A stretch of 64,000 bases of DNA from Hyposmocoma kahamanoa (taxonomy: Eukaryota > Arthropoda > Insecta > Lepidoptera > Cosmopterigidae): positions 12,782,457-12,846,456 of the forward strand of contig NW_020654422.1 of assembly GCF_003589595.1 (NCBI RefSeq), written 5' to 3'. The notes under the pieces are model-generated. The model made no database searches. It was not told the DNA's origin and saw only the letters and a list, made by a program, of their open reading frames with translations. Below are positions 33,280 through 44,735 of this stretch, one piece after another. A program made the translations under genes and the position numbers. Each line of letters begins with the position of its first letter. The stretch's first letter is position 1.

Positions 33280-33690
33280 ATTTATTTTATTTATTTATAA
33301 TCGCAGATTTTAAGACTAATAATTATCATGGTTTATTTTTACGTGCATTCGGCTGTTCATTATTGTCTACGCCTGAATAGTTTGTTTCATTCTTACTTAA
33401 TTCATAATTGTGTTACTGCTAATCGTTACATATACCGGCAAAGGTGTTCAGTTTTTCTAACCGACAGGATACTCGCTCTCGTGAGCACGCGCCATTTTTT
33501 AGCTTAGTACAATATGCGGCTATTGTCTGCTCTTATTATTTTGTAAGATAATGACGTCAAGTTAAGAATACAAGTTTTGACTTCTTAAGGGTACGTGTTA
33601 AGGTAATCTTTAATCTTTGTTGAGGAGGACTTTAGTTTAAATAATATATGTTTTCATCGTAATAGTATGTCGTCTTTTAGCTTTATAGTG
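33280..33690. other. Unassigned
   Basis: No recognisable element. Confidence 0.35.
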
Positions 33691-33694
33691 TTGC

Positions 33695-34110
33695 TGACGA
33701 CCTTGCTGGCCCAAGGGTTTCAACTGTGGAGGATGTCCCGGGTTTGATTCCTGATAGATTAACATGGGAAATGCACTTTTCTAAATTGATTCTGATTTGT
33801 GTGTTCCGGCTAGAGGTGTGATGTAAATTCCGTTGTTCTGGTTTTTTTTACAACATCAAGTGACGGGACGAACAAGTCGTGCTCCTGATGATAAGTTACA
33901 CGCCTGTCCTTAACAGTTACAGTGATACTCAGAGCTTTAAATTGCAAAGAGCTGAGAGGCGCTACCACTGCACGCGTCACCCTGAGACACAGTTGACAAG
34001 TCCCATGTGCCTGTAATTTCTCACTTTTGTTGGTACTAACAGTACAGGGAATCCCTTTGTTTGTGTCCAGGCAATGGTGTGGTTGTCCTAGTATGCTTCT
34101 GGCATTGAAT
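33695..34110 (+). repeat. Family B SINE split by an R1 insertion
   Basis: Left part 33695-33843 (CTAAATTGATTCTGATTTGT, then AATTCCGTTGTTCTGG) and right part 34027-34110 (TTGGTACTAACAGTACAGGG) are continuous in the copies at 11500 and 18125. The intervening 180 bp are a minus-strand R1 copy. Confidence 0.7.
33846..34026 (-). repeat. R1 dispersed repeat, copy nested in a SINE
   Basis: Begins with its A tail (as T run), ACATCAAGTGACGGGACGAA, and runs to GTGCCTGTAATTTC. 5' truncated. Confidence 0.7.
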
Positions 34111-34920
34111 TCATGCGTGCCGATTTGCCGATAAGTGACTCAAGATTAAAATCAAGAATTTGGTATCGTTACCTCGTCTACCAAGAGTGATGATAATGAT
34201 GACATTATGAAACGTACAATATTCCACCTTTATTGTTTCCGTATTATTATTATTGTTATTATTATCTTGGGAACACCCTAACGGGTGATGTTATTATTAT
34301 TATTATTACCTCACGAAAAACTATCCCACTCCAACACAAATTCTTCAGTTTTGTACATTACTTTTAGTACATTATTGCAATTAATTAAGGTTAACTACTA
34401 ACTAAAGAATATTGGAAGAGCAGGCTTTTCTAATACAGGTATATGATACCTCCTAGGAAGATCCAATTGTTACTCTTATTTAAGTTTTCTGAAAAAGAAA
34501 TAAAACTATTTTCATTTTAATTTTTCGTAAGAGCTTCTTCCACTTCTTTTTAAAATATCATTATTGAAAAAATTATAACAAAAATGAATTAAAAAAACAT
34601 TGCTGTTTTATTTTTTAAACACGCACGCATTTACGCACTTTACCTTGTACCTTGTACTTTATCTTGTGTCCTTATCATTTTTATGAAGTAGTGCGAAAGA
34701 GAGGAGCCTATACTAGGTCGCTAACTTGAATAGACTATAGTAACACATACTAGTAACCATTATAATATGGTTACTACATAATAGTATGTAAGCGACATTT
34801 TTACCTAAATAGCGTTTTTTTATTGCAAATGATATTTTAAACTATAAAGGATAAGGACGCGTCGACATTTCCCACTAAAATGACATCAAGTAGAAATTAT
34901 AGCTTAAGTTAATTTTACCC
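34111..34920. other. Unassigned; ATT repeats
   Basis: Two ATT runs (about 34238-34266 and 34290-34310) flank a short GC patch GGGAACACCCTAACGGGTGA that is itself partly palindromic. Confidence 0.4.
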
Positions 34921-34932
34921 TTAGCTCAACAG

Positions 34933-35165
34933 ATTTTTAACCGACTACAAAAAAAGACGAGGTTCTCAATTCGACTGTATTTTTTTGTTGTGTATATTAC
35001 GCGATTGCTCCGCCAATAGTGAACCGATTTTGATGATTCCTTTTTGTTGGAAAGAAGATACTCAGTATTGGTCCCATTTAAATTTGAAGTATGAACTATT
35101 TTAATAAAACTTGGCAAATAGATTTGATTCCACGAACTTTTAAGGTCGGTTTTTTTATAATTATA
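34933..35165 (+). repeat. Family I dispersed repeat
   Basis: Starts ACCGACTACAAAAAAAGACG, then GTTCTCAATTCGACTGTATT, GTGAACCGATTTTGATGATT and ends in an inverse TTAAGGTCGGTTTTTT, so the ends are short inverted repeats. A second copy is at 53565. Confidence 0.55.
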
Positions 35166-35830
35166 TTTTAGTGTAACCAACAGAATCAATATTAATATAT
35201 CGCCTGCTTAAAGGTTTTCCACAACTTTTATTAAATTTATAGCGTTTTTGCTATTGAGCTTCACGTGCAGAAAGATAGTGATTTTCTTACCTTAGCTATA
35301 TAAATTAAAGACTTTTTGTGGAAAATGTCACTTGTGTGGTTTTACCTTTCAACAGACCATATATTAGTCACAAATTTCAAATCTCTTTCTATTTGCTACT
35401 CGTATGAAGTGCATCGATTTCCATAATCCCCGCGAAAGAGGTCTCCAATGTCAAATTTCAAGGAATAATTCAAAGTTTGAAAGTGATCGCGACTTACTTA
35501 ATGTTAATAGGCACTCTGCGATGTCACTGAATTTTTAAAGTGACTGCCGAGAGAGTTAAAAGTTTGCTGTACACTGGGGTGACTACACATTGCATACCAC
35601 TGGTACCGTGTCAAATCAAAACATTGTGATACCAAAAATATCATGTTGTAAAAAGCAGCAAAAATATTTTTTCGCACTTTTGGTATTTTGAGGTAAAAAA
35701 CATACTTAAAAGGAAAGTTAAATAACTTACTTTGTACAAAAGACATTAAAAAAATCTATTGAAAAACGAATAAATTTCTTTTCACCTTAAGGTGAAACTG
35801 TTATCAATAACAGTCGAAGGATATTTTTTT
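35166..35830. other. Unassigned AT-rich DNA
   Basis: No recognised content; the 80-codon frame at 35504-35746 (minus) shows no features. Confidence 0.35.
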
Positions 35831-35834
35831 ATTA

Positions 35835-35975
35835 TTGATTTGAATGAATATTTTGATATTCATTTATTTTCTATGAAATTACTCTGTTAGTTTGTTATAA
35901 TTATGAATACAAAGATCGAACCCAAAGAAAAAATCCTTCGATTTGACAGGATTCGGACCCGAGTGTATGACATAT
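35835..35975 (-). repeat. Family D SINE, 3' half
   Basis: AGTTTGTTATAATTATGAAT, ACAAAGATCG, AAAAAATCCTTCG, then a decayed B-box region (GATTCGGACCCGAG). Confidence 0.6.
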
Positions 35976-35981
35976 CACTTT

Positions 35982-36290
35982 GTTTTTTTTTTATGACATC
36001 AAGTGACGAGACGAACAAGTCGTGGGCCTGGTGGTAAGCGACACGTTTGTTCGTAAAGTTTCAGTGCCACTCATAGCTTTAAATCACAAAGATCTGAGGG
36101 GCACTGGCACTGTGCCCGTTACCCTGAGACATAAGTTGACAGGTCCCATGTGCCTGTAATTTCATTAGCACCCTAGTCCTTCAAAACCGGAACGCCGTAA
36201 TATTCACGTTACTGCTTGCTGGCAGAAGTAGGGAAACTGGTAGCACTTCCCTGGACAAACTCTTTCACCAGTAGCTCTACTGCTACTACA
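35982..36290 (-). repeat. R1 dispersed repeat, full-length copy
   Basis: The most complete minus-strand copy, from the T run at 35982 to the head CAGTAGCTCTACTGCTACTA; a good reference for the family. Confidence 0.75.
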
Positions 36291-36710
36291 TATATATTTA
36301 TTACCATTGCACCCAGATAATTAAGCACCATGTTTTTTATTCATTAGAGAAATTTTACGAGACAATTAAATAAAATTATCATTTCCCGTACAAATCTTAA
36401 AAATGTTAAACACTTTAATTAAAAACGAATGAATTTATACAATATTAGGAATAATGAAGAGTAAATTCTAAAAGTATAATTACTTGTTATTGTAAAAAAT
36501 GCGAGCAGAGTTTAGTGAATTGGAAAATTTTATTTTTCTTTTAACTTCTAATTTTGAACGGGTAAAGTTCTTATTATTTGCTTTTTTTAATTAAAATATG
36601 TTACGAAACAGAGATTGCAAGTAACCTATACCGCTCTTTTAATAAAACTGAAACTAAATAAGATACAAAAACATGTTTATTTTAGGTTGTAGATCTCGTT
36701 TCAACTTCAA
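36291..36710. other. Unassigned AT-rich DNA
   Basis: Nothing recognised. Confidence 0.35.
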
Positions 36711-36739
36711 ATTTTTCCTGAACTGAATCGGTTCTGTTG

Positions 36740-36985
36740 CGCGGGTCAAGTGGCAGGGACACTGGCTTTATTTTATTTTTTTCACAAACGATATTAAAGC
36801 TATTTGAATGAAGATATCTTATACTATACGTGTTCTATTTCGTTCAGTTGATATTAAAAAAATCATTGGTATTTGTAACGTACCTATTGAATACAGCGGT
36901 TTTCTTGTCAAATTTCGAGGTAAGTTTGTGTTTCTTTTCTATCGTGAAAAATGTTTAGGAATGATGTTTTGACACCGTATATTGC
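36740..36985 (+). repeat. Family E repeat, single copy
   Basis: Shares, in inverse orientation to 45255-45567, GTGGCAGGGACACTGGCTTT, TTCAGTTGATATTAAAAAAA, TACCTATTGAATACAGCGGT and TCAAATTTCGAGGTAAGTTT. Confidence 0.6.
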
Positions 36986-37297
36986 ATTGTACCATATGTA
37001 TATTTTTTCCAAAGTGATGGTTTTAGTGTTGTTATGTGGAATCACCCAAAGCTATTTGAGGTTGTATGGACTCATAAATAACTCAAATGTCGATTGCGTT
37101 AGTTAAAATAAGACCAGTCCAGTCACTCCAGTGAGTAACATGTAGCTTTTTGTAAGGCAGAGGTACATGTTCGAGGTTCTTTAAATATTGACTTCAAAAA
37201 CAGTTGCGAACATTTTTTTCATAATATTTCATAATATTTGTTTACACCGCTGGCAAAATATAAGAACGTTGGCAACCCGTGGCTAAATAGTTGCATG

Positions 37298-37868
37298 CAC
37301 GGATGAAAAAAAAAACAGTGGAAGTACCTTAGGCCTCGATTACTATCGAAACCGCTGTAGCCAAAACGCACACAAACAAATGATAAACACTATAAAATCT
37401 TGATACTTATTGGTCATAGTTTCTAATTTAAAAGGATGTAAGACTGTTAATATAATTTAAACTTTACCCAATCGCTATATCGTTGAAAGTTCAATACCTT
37501 TATTGCAAGTTATGATGTTTTGATTTTACAATGAAAAATTATTCAACGTGCTGCCATCTTGCAGCTAGTAGCTGGACTACGACGAACAACCTGAACAAAT
37601 AGTTAAACAGAAAAATTTAAAATTTATTAAAATAAGACTTACCGATGATATGAAATACTACTACGGATAATATTTTTGGTGCTTGTACTCCAAAACATCA
37701 GAATAAGGCATTTTTCTACGATTTTAGAGAATTTGCGCGAAAGGATGACAAAACCCACACCATACAAAGTGAAAATGGCGGACAGAGCTCAAGTAGGTCT
37801 AACGAGACCCACTGTTTGCACGCGTCAGATGCTAACTAACCACTTCTACTGTATTAATTGTTCTGTGG
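37298..37868 (+). mobile_element. Family F inverted-repeat element, copy 2
   Basis: Same orientation as copy 1, 5.8 kb away. It is about 50 bp longer because of an extra stretch around 37741-37790 (GGATGACAAAACCCACACCA). Confidence 0.65.
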
Positions 37869-37928
37869 TTACTTTTTAATAATGAGGTCGGGGTACGAGG
37901 TCTTGTGGTAACTTGTATATACCATAAA

Positions 37929-37966
37929 TTAATATTATAACTTAAATTTCTAAGTTATAATATTAA
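37929..37966. repeat. 16-bp perfect hairpin
   Basis: Arms TTAATATTATAACTTA (37929-37944) and its exact inverse (37951-37966) are separated by six bases. Confidence 0.8.
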
Positions 37967-37969
37967 ATA

Positions 37970-38130
37970 ATTTTTTATTGAATTGATATTCAATTAGTTT
38001 TTGTGAAATTACTCCACTAGTTTGTTATAATTATTAATACAAAGATCGAAAACTCAGAAAATCCTTTCCTTTCCATTCCTTCCAAGGATTTTTTTCTGAG
38101 TATTCGGTCTTTGTATTAATAATTATAATA
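37970..38130. repeat. Two family D tails joined as an inverted repeat
   Basis: Arms 38026-38067 and about 38084-38127 are inverse copies (TATAATTATTAATAC at the ends, AAAATCCTT/AAGGATTTT at the centre). The tRNA-like bodies are absent. Confidence 0.75.
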
Positions 38131-38204
38131 TTAAATTAAAAAAAAAATTACATTTAACTTAAATTTCTACATACATTGTGAATGTTTAATAGCAATACCA
38201 CTCG

Positions 38205-38275
38205 CTAACGGTAAAAGAAAACATCGTTATAAACCTGCACGTCGTAGAAGGTTCACAACCCTTGAAAACGTTTCA
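38205..38275 (+). repeat. Family J SINE fragment
   Basis: Only the middle block with AACCTGCACGTCGTAGAAGG is recognisable. Confidence 0.45.
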
Positions 38276-38279
38276 AGTT

Positions 38280-39045
38280 TCAATTAGAAGAGACTAGCCT
38301 ACAAGTGGTATAACGTGTTGACGATGGTAATGACAAATATATGCGTATCCATCAATTTAAAAATTCATACTCACCCTACATCACACCTAAAAAGGGAAGT
38401 GGAACGAATTTCTCAAAACTTATCCCTCTTGATTTACATAACACGTGACTGTCTTTTTGTGGCAATATTCAGTCAAGTTTTTTCTTTGCGTCTTTACCAA
38501 ACTCGAAAATATCTGATGAATATGTAAAAAGATTTTGTTTTAAGGAATTCTTTGTTGGAGGATACGAGTTGACAAAATTAAGCTTGCGATGGAATCGAAA
38601 TCACGTATTCTATTTAAATATCGAAGATCATTTTGTTTTATTCAGATGCTAATAAATTAACTATCACTGAATCCTTTAACCTAATTAGGCAAACATTATC
38701 GACCTTTATAAGGTCGAGTTCTTTATATATCAAATTGATTGTTCTATGTTGTGCTTTTAATATTAATTTCATTAATTTAAATCCTTATACTGATAATTAA
38801 TTTCGGAATACATTATAATTTTTCAAATTTATTGGCACATATGAAATTTTGCTTAAATAAAGACGGATATATCGTAGGTTGTCGTAATAAAGCTGAAGTT
38901 ATTATTTTATTTGGCTTCATTGCATACGTTTCAATCAACGGTCTTCTGAAAACGTACACCCAATTTCGAAATAGCCCGAGGGCAGCAATCCGATAGGTCC
39001 ATATTTTGATTTAATTCCGTGCTATTTTAATTTGGCTGAATTTAA
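38280..39045. other. Unassigned AT-rich DNA
   Basis: Nothing recognised. Confidence 0.35.
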
Positions 39046-39219
39046 GCAAAATCAAAATAATCTTTATTTCATAGGTAAGCATTATTACAGTTGAAATCGT
39101 CACATTGGTTAAACTCTACCGCTCATTTGTAAGACAGATTCCCCTGAGAAGAATGAGCAAGAAATTTTAGGAGTTGCTCTTTGTAAATACCATTTGTACG
39201 CATTCAACATTTACAATAT

Positions 39220-39593
39220 TATTATAAAAAAAAAATTATTAATACAGTGAATATCGACATTTCTCGCCAGGACTGGTAGCTGTAAAGGTACTAACTGGGT
39301 GATAAATCTTTCATAGATTTCTCATAGATGGCGCTACGACTAAAAAGTCGTTGAAAAACCAAATACAAAGACACGACGCAAGCACATAGAAGAATTCGTG
39401 AGGTCCGTTGGTTCGTTCCGTGGCTTAGTTAGTATAGCGTCTGCCACGGTATGCTAGAAGACGTCGGTTCGAATCCGACCGGATCGAAGGAATTATTTCT
39501 GAGTGTTCGATCTTTGTATTAATAATTATAACAAACTAGTGGAGTAATTTCACAAAAACTAATTGAATATCAATTCAATAAAAAAAATGTTTA
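39220..39593 (+). repeat. Family D tRNA-derived SINE with 11-bp target duplication
   Basis: Inserted in the 3' UTR of LINE copy B and flanked by perfect ATTTACAATAT repeats (39209-39219 and 39594-39604). The tRNA-like module at about 39412-39487 has A-box TGGCTTAGTTAGTATAG and B-box GGTTCGAATCC. The remainder ends CTAGTGGAGTAATTTCAC, then CAATTCAATAAAAAAAA. Confidence 0.85.
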
Positions 39594-39665
39594 ATTTACA
39601 ATATATTTATTGTTTTGCTTTCAAACATCAGAGATCGAGACCACCTCCATGAGCTAAATGGGTTA

Positions 39666-40187
39666 CTACCACGGATTTTTGTCGTACGCAGAAGTTGTAT
39701 AATAACTTTTAGTATAAAGTTTTTGTTTCACTATAGTTTTAAACCTCGTGATTGGCAAATTTTGTATATCAACCGGAATCGTGTTATAGAAGCGTATACA
39801 TTGTCCCTTAAATGAATTTGTCACTTTGTGAAGACGACTATCAAGAACAGCTAGTTTATTTTTATTTCTCATATTAATGTTATGTCTGTCACTATTTTTC
39901 ATAAAGAGATTACTATTCCTCTTAACATAAATTACATTTTCATAGATGTACTGTGTCGCTAGTGTAAGAATATTAATTTCCTTAAACTTATCTCTCACAG
40001 ATACTCTGGGGCCCAGTTTGTAAATTGCCCTAACCGCACGTTTCTGCAGGACAAAGATTTTATTGATATCGGCGGCATTACCCCAAAGGAAAATGCCGTA
40101 TGTCATTAGACTGTGAAAGTAGCTGAAGTGAACCAATCTAGCGGTTTCGACGTCTGAAAGTTTCTTTATTTTTTTAATCGCGTACAC
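39666..40187 (-). pseudogene. LINE copy B, ORF2 C-terminal region
   Basis: A continuous 173-codon frame: AIKKIKKLSDVETARLVHFS, LMTYGIFLWGNA, FVLQKRAVRAIYKLG, and the tail SFKGQCIRFYNTIPVDIQNL. This region, between the RT and the 3' end, is common to CR1/Jockey-type LINEs and thought to bind RNA. It is preserved here better than the RT itself. Confidence 0.85.
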
Positions 40188-40334
40188 TACAGAGCTGAGC
40201 CGTTTTGATACTTACTTATATGTAGACCCCATTGCAATTTAGCATCAAAAGTTATACATAGAAATGCAACTGAATCCACAAGATTCAATTTTCCGTTTCT
40301 ATCTACAATGTTTGTAACCGTCTCTCTAACATTT

Positions 40335-40547
40335 TAACTGCCTCTGTGGCCGAACGGTTACCATGCCGGACTGCCATGCAGAGGTCCCAGGTTCGATTCC
40401 CGGGTCGGGAGAAATATTTGTATGGCCTACATTTATTTTTCTCGTGAGTTTGGGTGTAATTTGTGGTTGTCTACGTGTGTGTCCATGGCACCCGCGACAC
40501 AGGGTTTCCCTAGTGCGGGGCTATGTTGAGTGTGTACGTTATTATTA
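40335..40547 (+). repeat. Family A tRNA-derived SINE inside LINE copy B
   Basis: The best-preserved A copy: A-box region TGTGGCCGAACGGTTACC and B-box GGTTCGATTCCCGGG, then GTATGGCCTACATTTA, CACCCGCGACACAGGG and an ATT tail. Copy A of the LINE has no insert at the matching position (about 1802). Confidence 0.85.
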
Positions 40548-40604
40548 TTGGGTAATGTAAATTTTACACAATTTGTTTTTTCTCATTAAGAAGCAGGTTA
40601 TTAA

Positions 40605-41211
40605 CCGCTCACGCGATGCGCTCATCCTACCGCAAAATGGCGGCTATTTGGTTTCGCAAATTAGAAAAGGATTCAGTTTAAATACAAGTTTTTATAAATA
40701 AAAATATATATTCTGCATTGCTAAACAAATACCCTCCGTACTACAACAAAAACATCTCAAATAAAATGCAGTAATACACCGCAAATCCTGCACTTAAAAA
40801 GCACTAATGAAATTTGTGGTGTACTTGGGTAAATATGATAATATTCCGTTTGAGTGGTTCTAACGTTTACCATAAAATTACTCCTTAAAGTATAGTTTAT
40901 AAACATTTATATTCAGGGTAAACTTAAAAAACGCTACTTACGGTATGTTTTCAATAAATAAACACCGAAATCACCAGCCCAAACAATAACACACATGATT
41001 GTCGTGACTTATTTTTGAAGTTGTTTATTTTTTTTATATGACAGACCCAGGCATTAAAAACTTTATGGTTTGCTAGAGTAGTTACCGAAATAGCAATTAG
41101 TATTAGTTCTTTTACCTGTTATAACTTCGATATCCGATAAATCGGTATAAAATCATCACCGGCATCTCTAGGTGTGGTATGCGCCTACGGCTGCATGTAT
41201 CGCGTGAGCGG
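40605..41211. mobile_element. 607-bp piggyBac-type MITE with TTAA duplication
   Basis: Perfect 13-bp inverted ends (CCGCTCACGCGAT) are flanked by TTAA at 40601-40604 and 41212-41215. The uninterrupted target with one TTAA is visible in LINE copy A at about 1858-1861. A TTAA duplication is characteristic of piggyBac. There is no transposase; the interior is AT-rich with a short coding-like GC patch at either end. Confidence 0.9.
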
Positions 41212-41850
41212 TTAATAGCAAACCAATCAACTACTTTAGATATTGTGTTGTTCACATCGGCGTAGGAACATTGGTGCCTTTTAACTTTAAATAATAATGA
41301 AGTATCATCAGCAAACAATACTATCTCATGTTTCAAACCCTCCATGAGGCTAGGTAAGTCATAAAATAAACTAAAAACAAAATTGGACCTAGAATTGAAC
41401 CTTGAGGGACACCCATGCTTATTGCAGACTCTGATGATTTCGTACCGTTAACATCAACCCTCTGGACCCTACCACTCAAATACGATTTAAGAAGGTCGAG
41501 ATCACGTCCCACCACACCATAATGGCGAAGTTTCCTAAGACACCAATAGCGTCAAGTGAGTCTTCCCATGCATTAAATATATGTTTCATCAACTCAACAC
41601 CAGCATCGGTTGTAGAGCGACCCCGAGCGAAACCAAATTGTTTAGGAGACATTAAGTTATTACTATAGAAATGTGTACCTATCTGATTTAGAATCATTTT
41701 TTCAAAGATTTTACTGAGTGTTGGTAGTATTGAAATGGGTCTGAAATTGGTGGGGTCAGAAATACTACCAGATTGGTAAAGTGGAATAACTTTAGTTTTT
41801 ATTGAGGTCAGGAAACACACCATCATCAACACATTTATTAAAGACACAGG
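41112..41850 (-). pseudogene. LINE copy B, reverse transcriptase domain
   Basis: From N to C: IRPISILP-type segment (NFRPISILPTLSKIFEKMIL), QFGFARGRSTTDAG, then [18 protein letters not shown] and FADDTSLLF (motif C). Compared with copy A, about 50 bp near 41535 are missing, deleting motif A (DLSKAFDYV in copy A) with its catalytic aspartate. The ends abut the MITE at 41211. Confidence 0.85.
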
Positions 41851-42092
41851 CTAAGTAAGGCGCAATACAATCAACTGTAGAACTAATTACTCTGACTCAA
41901 AGACCAGCAGTATTTTTTATGTCTACAGACTTAAATGCTTTAACATTATCGTTTGGAAATACATGACGGAACCTTAAATTAGTAATACTAACTGCATTAT
42001 TTTCTTTTAGTAAGGGTTCAGCGGCGGTGGGAGATGAATTTAACGACTTAGTAGTCAAAATTGCAATGTCAGTAAAACAAATTTCAAATATT

Positions 42093-43279
42093 TTAGCAAC
42101 TTCTGCGTCTGTGTTTACAAGTTTGTACAATTGGTTTGACACTTCCAGTTCCGCTGTTTATAATATTCCAAGTCGTTTTTACCACATTCGCGCTGCTTTT
42201 AATTTTATTATTTATAAACATTGCTTTGGCTGCAACACAAACACGTTTAAACAATTTAGAATACTTCCTAACAAAATCATTAAAACTGTTACTAGTGTTA
42301 TAGGTCCTTTCATCGTAAAGATCATATAGCCTTTGTCTACTTTTATGAATTCCCACTGTCGTCGCCCAATCACTAAATTTCAATGAATTGTTAATGGTTA
42401 TGAATTTGGATTTAAAAACATCACGTTCAGTTTTCACTGTGTTGAAAATTGAATTATACAATTTATTGGGACCGTTAATGTACAGAATGTCAGTTAGTTT
42501 AAGCATTATGTTATTTCTATAAGCTTTAAGTTGACCATTATTTATCGGAACACATGTGATATCCTTTTTTGGCACTTTATCAACAGTTATATTGAAAGTG
42601 GCCAATTGACCGCAGTGATCAGACGTTAATTTATTTATAATAGGTTTATTACTAGGTACGGCGTTAGTATAAATGTTGTCTAAACAAGTGGCTGTAGTAG
42701 AAGTTATTCTAGTAGGCACCAAGAAAAGATTCACAAGATTATGACATTGGAAAAATGATATGAGCCTACTGCTAGCACTGGAATCTTCTAATAAGGTAAC
42801 ATTGAAGTCACCACAAACAGCAATATATTTATTTGCATTATTTAATTTGCCTAAAACTTCACCTAATCTTTTTTCAAATAATTCGTAAGATGAATGAGGG
42901 GGTCTGTACACGCTTAATACAACAAGCCGTTCAAGCTCTATGCAGGATATCTCTATAGTCCGTTCAATAGATATAGGCTCGCAATATCTGAACGTTCTTT
43001 GAATTTTAAATTATTTTTAATTAGTATTAAAGAGCCGCCATGAATAGCTTTTTTTCTGCTGCACGAACTAGCCACCTGGTGATTGTTGAAGCTGAACATA
43101 AACTGATGTTTAGATAAAAAGTGGTGCTCAGTAATAGAAAGAATATCAATATTATTACAGTTAATATATAATTCTATTTCTAACTCTTTGCCTTTCTTTG
43201 GCTTGAATATTTTGGTGCACCAAGTGTAATATACAATTTTTTTATTTCTATGAGTTTTATGTTGGTTTTTTACTGTCAC
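42093..43279 (-). pseudogene. LINE copy B, AP-type endonuclease domain
   Basis: The N-terminal piece (42953-43279) has NNIDILSITEHHFLSKHQ with the catalytic-type Glu, and GGSLILIKNNLKF. The next frame (42093-42911) has YRPPHSSYELFEKRLGEVL, the GDFN motif, LVPTRITSTTATCLDNIY, and SDHCGQLATF with the catalytic-type D-H. The order matches apurinic-like LINE endonucleases that nick target DNA. A frameshift near 42930 separates the pieces; the C-terminal half of the longer frame links to the RT. Confidence 0.85.
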
Positions 43280-43380
43280 TGTATTGCAAGAGTATTTCGC
43301 CGTTGTCTTATTAATTAATTTAAATAACGGGAAATTAAATTATTTTTAACAGATTGATTAATGTCAGTGAACTGACCATG

Positions 43381-44735
43381 TCAATGCACTGCTGAATAGA
43401 AGCAACCGGTCTGGTAGCCAACGATTTGGCTGAATATTGTTACTATCATACGTGTATTAATATAATACGATAGCAACTCTGCTATCTGTCCCGTAAAATA
43501 ACTAGTAAGGTAATATCTATCCTTAGTCAAATAAAAATAATTACTAATAAAATTGTTAGAATCCATAAAATGAAATTTATAATAATAAAATGTCAGGCTG
43601 TGTAATGTTCTATTTAAGTTATGCCTAATTATATTTTCACTTGTTGTGAGGCTATTGCTGAAGGGAAAAGCGAACAAAATTATTTCTTTCTATTAATTAA
43701 ATTATTTAATTGTGAAAAATATTGTATTAAATCTTTTTTGTTAGATTTTTCTCTTCTGCCGATTAATATTATTAATGTAGTGTTTTGCTCAAATTTACTT
43801 GGCAAAATGCTATCTAGTATTTTACAGTAAGTTGCACTTAGCACGCTAATGTTTCTTAATTTAAGTCCTAGGTGGTTAAGTTGTAAACCTATATTTTTAC
43901 CTATTTCTTCGCTGTACATAACAATATTATTTTGAATTCCGTTTGAGCTAGCTGACAAGGAGGTATTTTTTAATTCCATACAAGGTATCTGTACTAGCAA
44001 TAGATAGGGATCAGTGACACACACGGGCGAGGAAGATTGTGTTTTTGTTTGTTCACAGTTACAAATGTGATTGCTTGTTACAGAATCAAATCTATCATTG
44101 TTATATTTACATAAATCTAACGACTTATCCATAGCCAATGCGTTTTCATTAATTTCCTGTTAAGCTTTTTTATATTTTTGAGTCATGAACTGTAATGAAT
44201 TTGTTAACCTGTCTAATTCTGACTGAAGACGCTGTGTGTCACATTCATAACTTTGCCTATTTTTTTTTCAAGGTTTAGAGTACAATCACTCAATTCATGC
44301 AACAGGTTCTGAGGTTCTTTTCTTAAAGTTATATTTTTACAAAATGCTGCATTTTCTTTATTAATTTGTTTGTGCTTTGTGAAATATATTTATTAATTTT
44401 AACATATTTTTTAAATTTCTTTTTATTACAATTTGTCAAATCTTCACAAGTCAAATCAATTGTGATTGGTTCTAATTTGGTAGGTGTTACAGCAGAGACC
44501 ATAGTGGGAGCGCTGTGGACCAGCTCATCAAATAGGCATCTTCACCTGCGTTGACTGACGTTCGTCTTTTGCTTGTTCGAATATTATTATTTGATTGTAT
44601 GCGTCGCGTAGGTTAAAGATATGCGCGTAAGGGCCTCTTCAAATGCACGGCTGTTTTGGTCGAATCCATCTACCACTAGCTGTAACTGGTCTTTTTGGTG
44701 CTGCACCTCCGTAAGTCACTATCATTGTTCCAATG
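43381..44735 (-). pseudogene. LINE copy B, ORF1 with coiled coil and possible SGNH esterase-like region
   Basis: The N-terminal part (about 44735-44150) has helical heptad-like sequence (EVQHQKDQLQLVVDGFDQNS), then ALAMDKSLDLCKYNNDRFDS. The next piece (43680-44138) has IVMYSEEIGKNIGLQLNHLG and FEQNTTLIILIGRR. A further frame (43381-43677) has FHFMDSNNFISNYFYLTKDR. Block I-like MYSEE, III-like LIGRR and V-like D...L positions would fit an SGNH hydrolase fold known in some CR1 ORF1 proteins, but the key residues are not conserved here, so this is inference. Frames are broken in at least two places. Confidence 0.6.

Noticed and set aside
39412..39487. Candidate tRNA gene
   Set aside because: It has A- and B-box words but no complete acceptor stem, and lies inside a retroposed unit with an 11-bp target duplication; it is a SINE head.
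42027..42329. 100-codon plus-strand open frame
   Set aside because: Antisense shadow of the LINE endonuclease/linker ORF.
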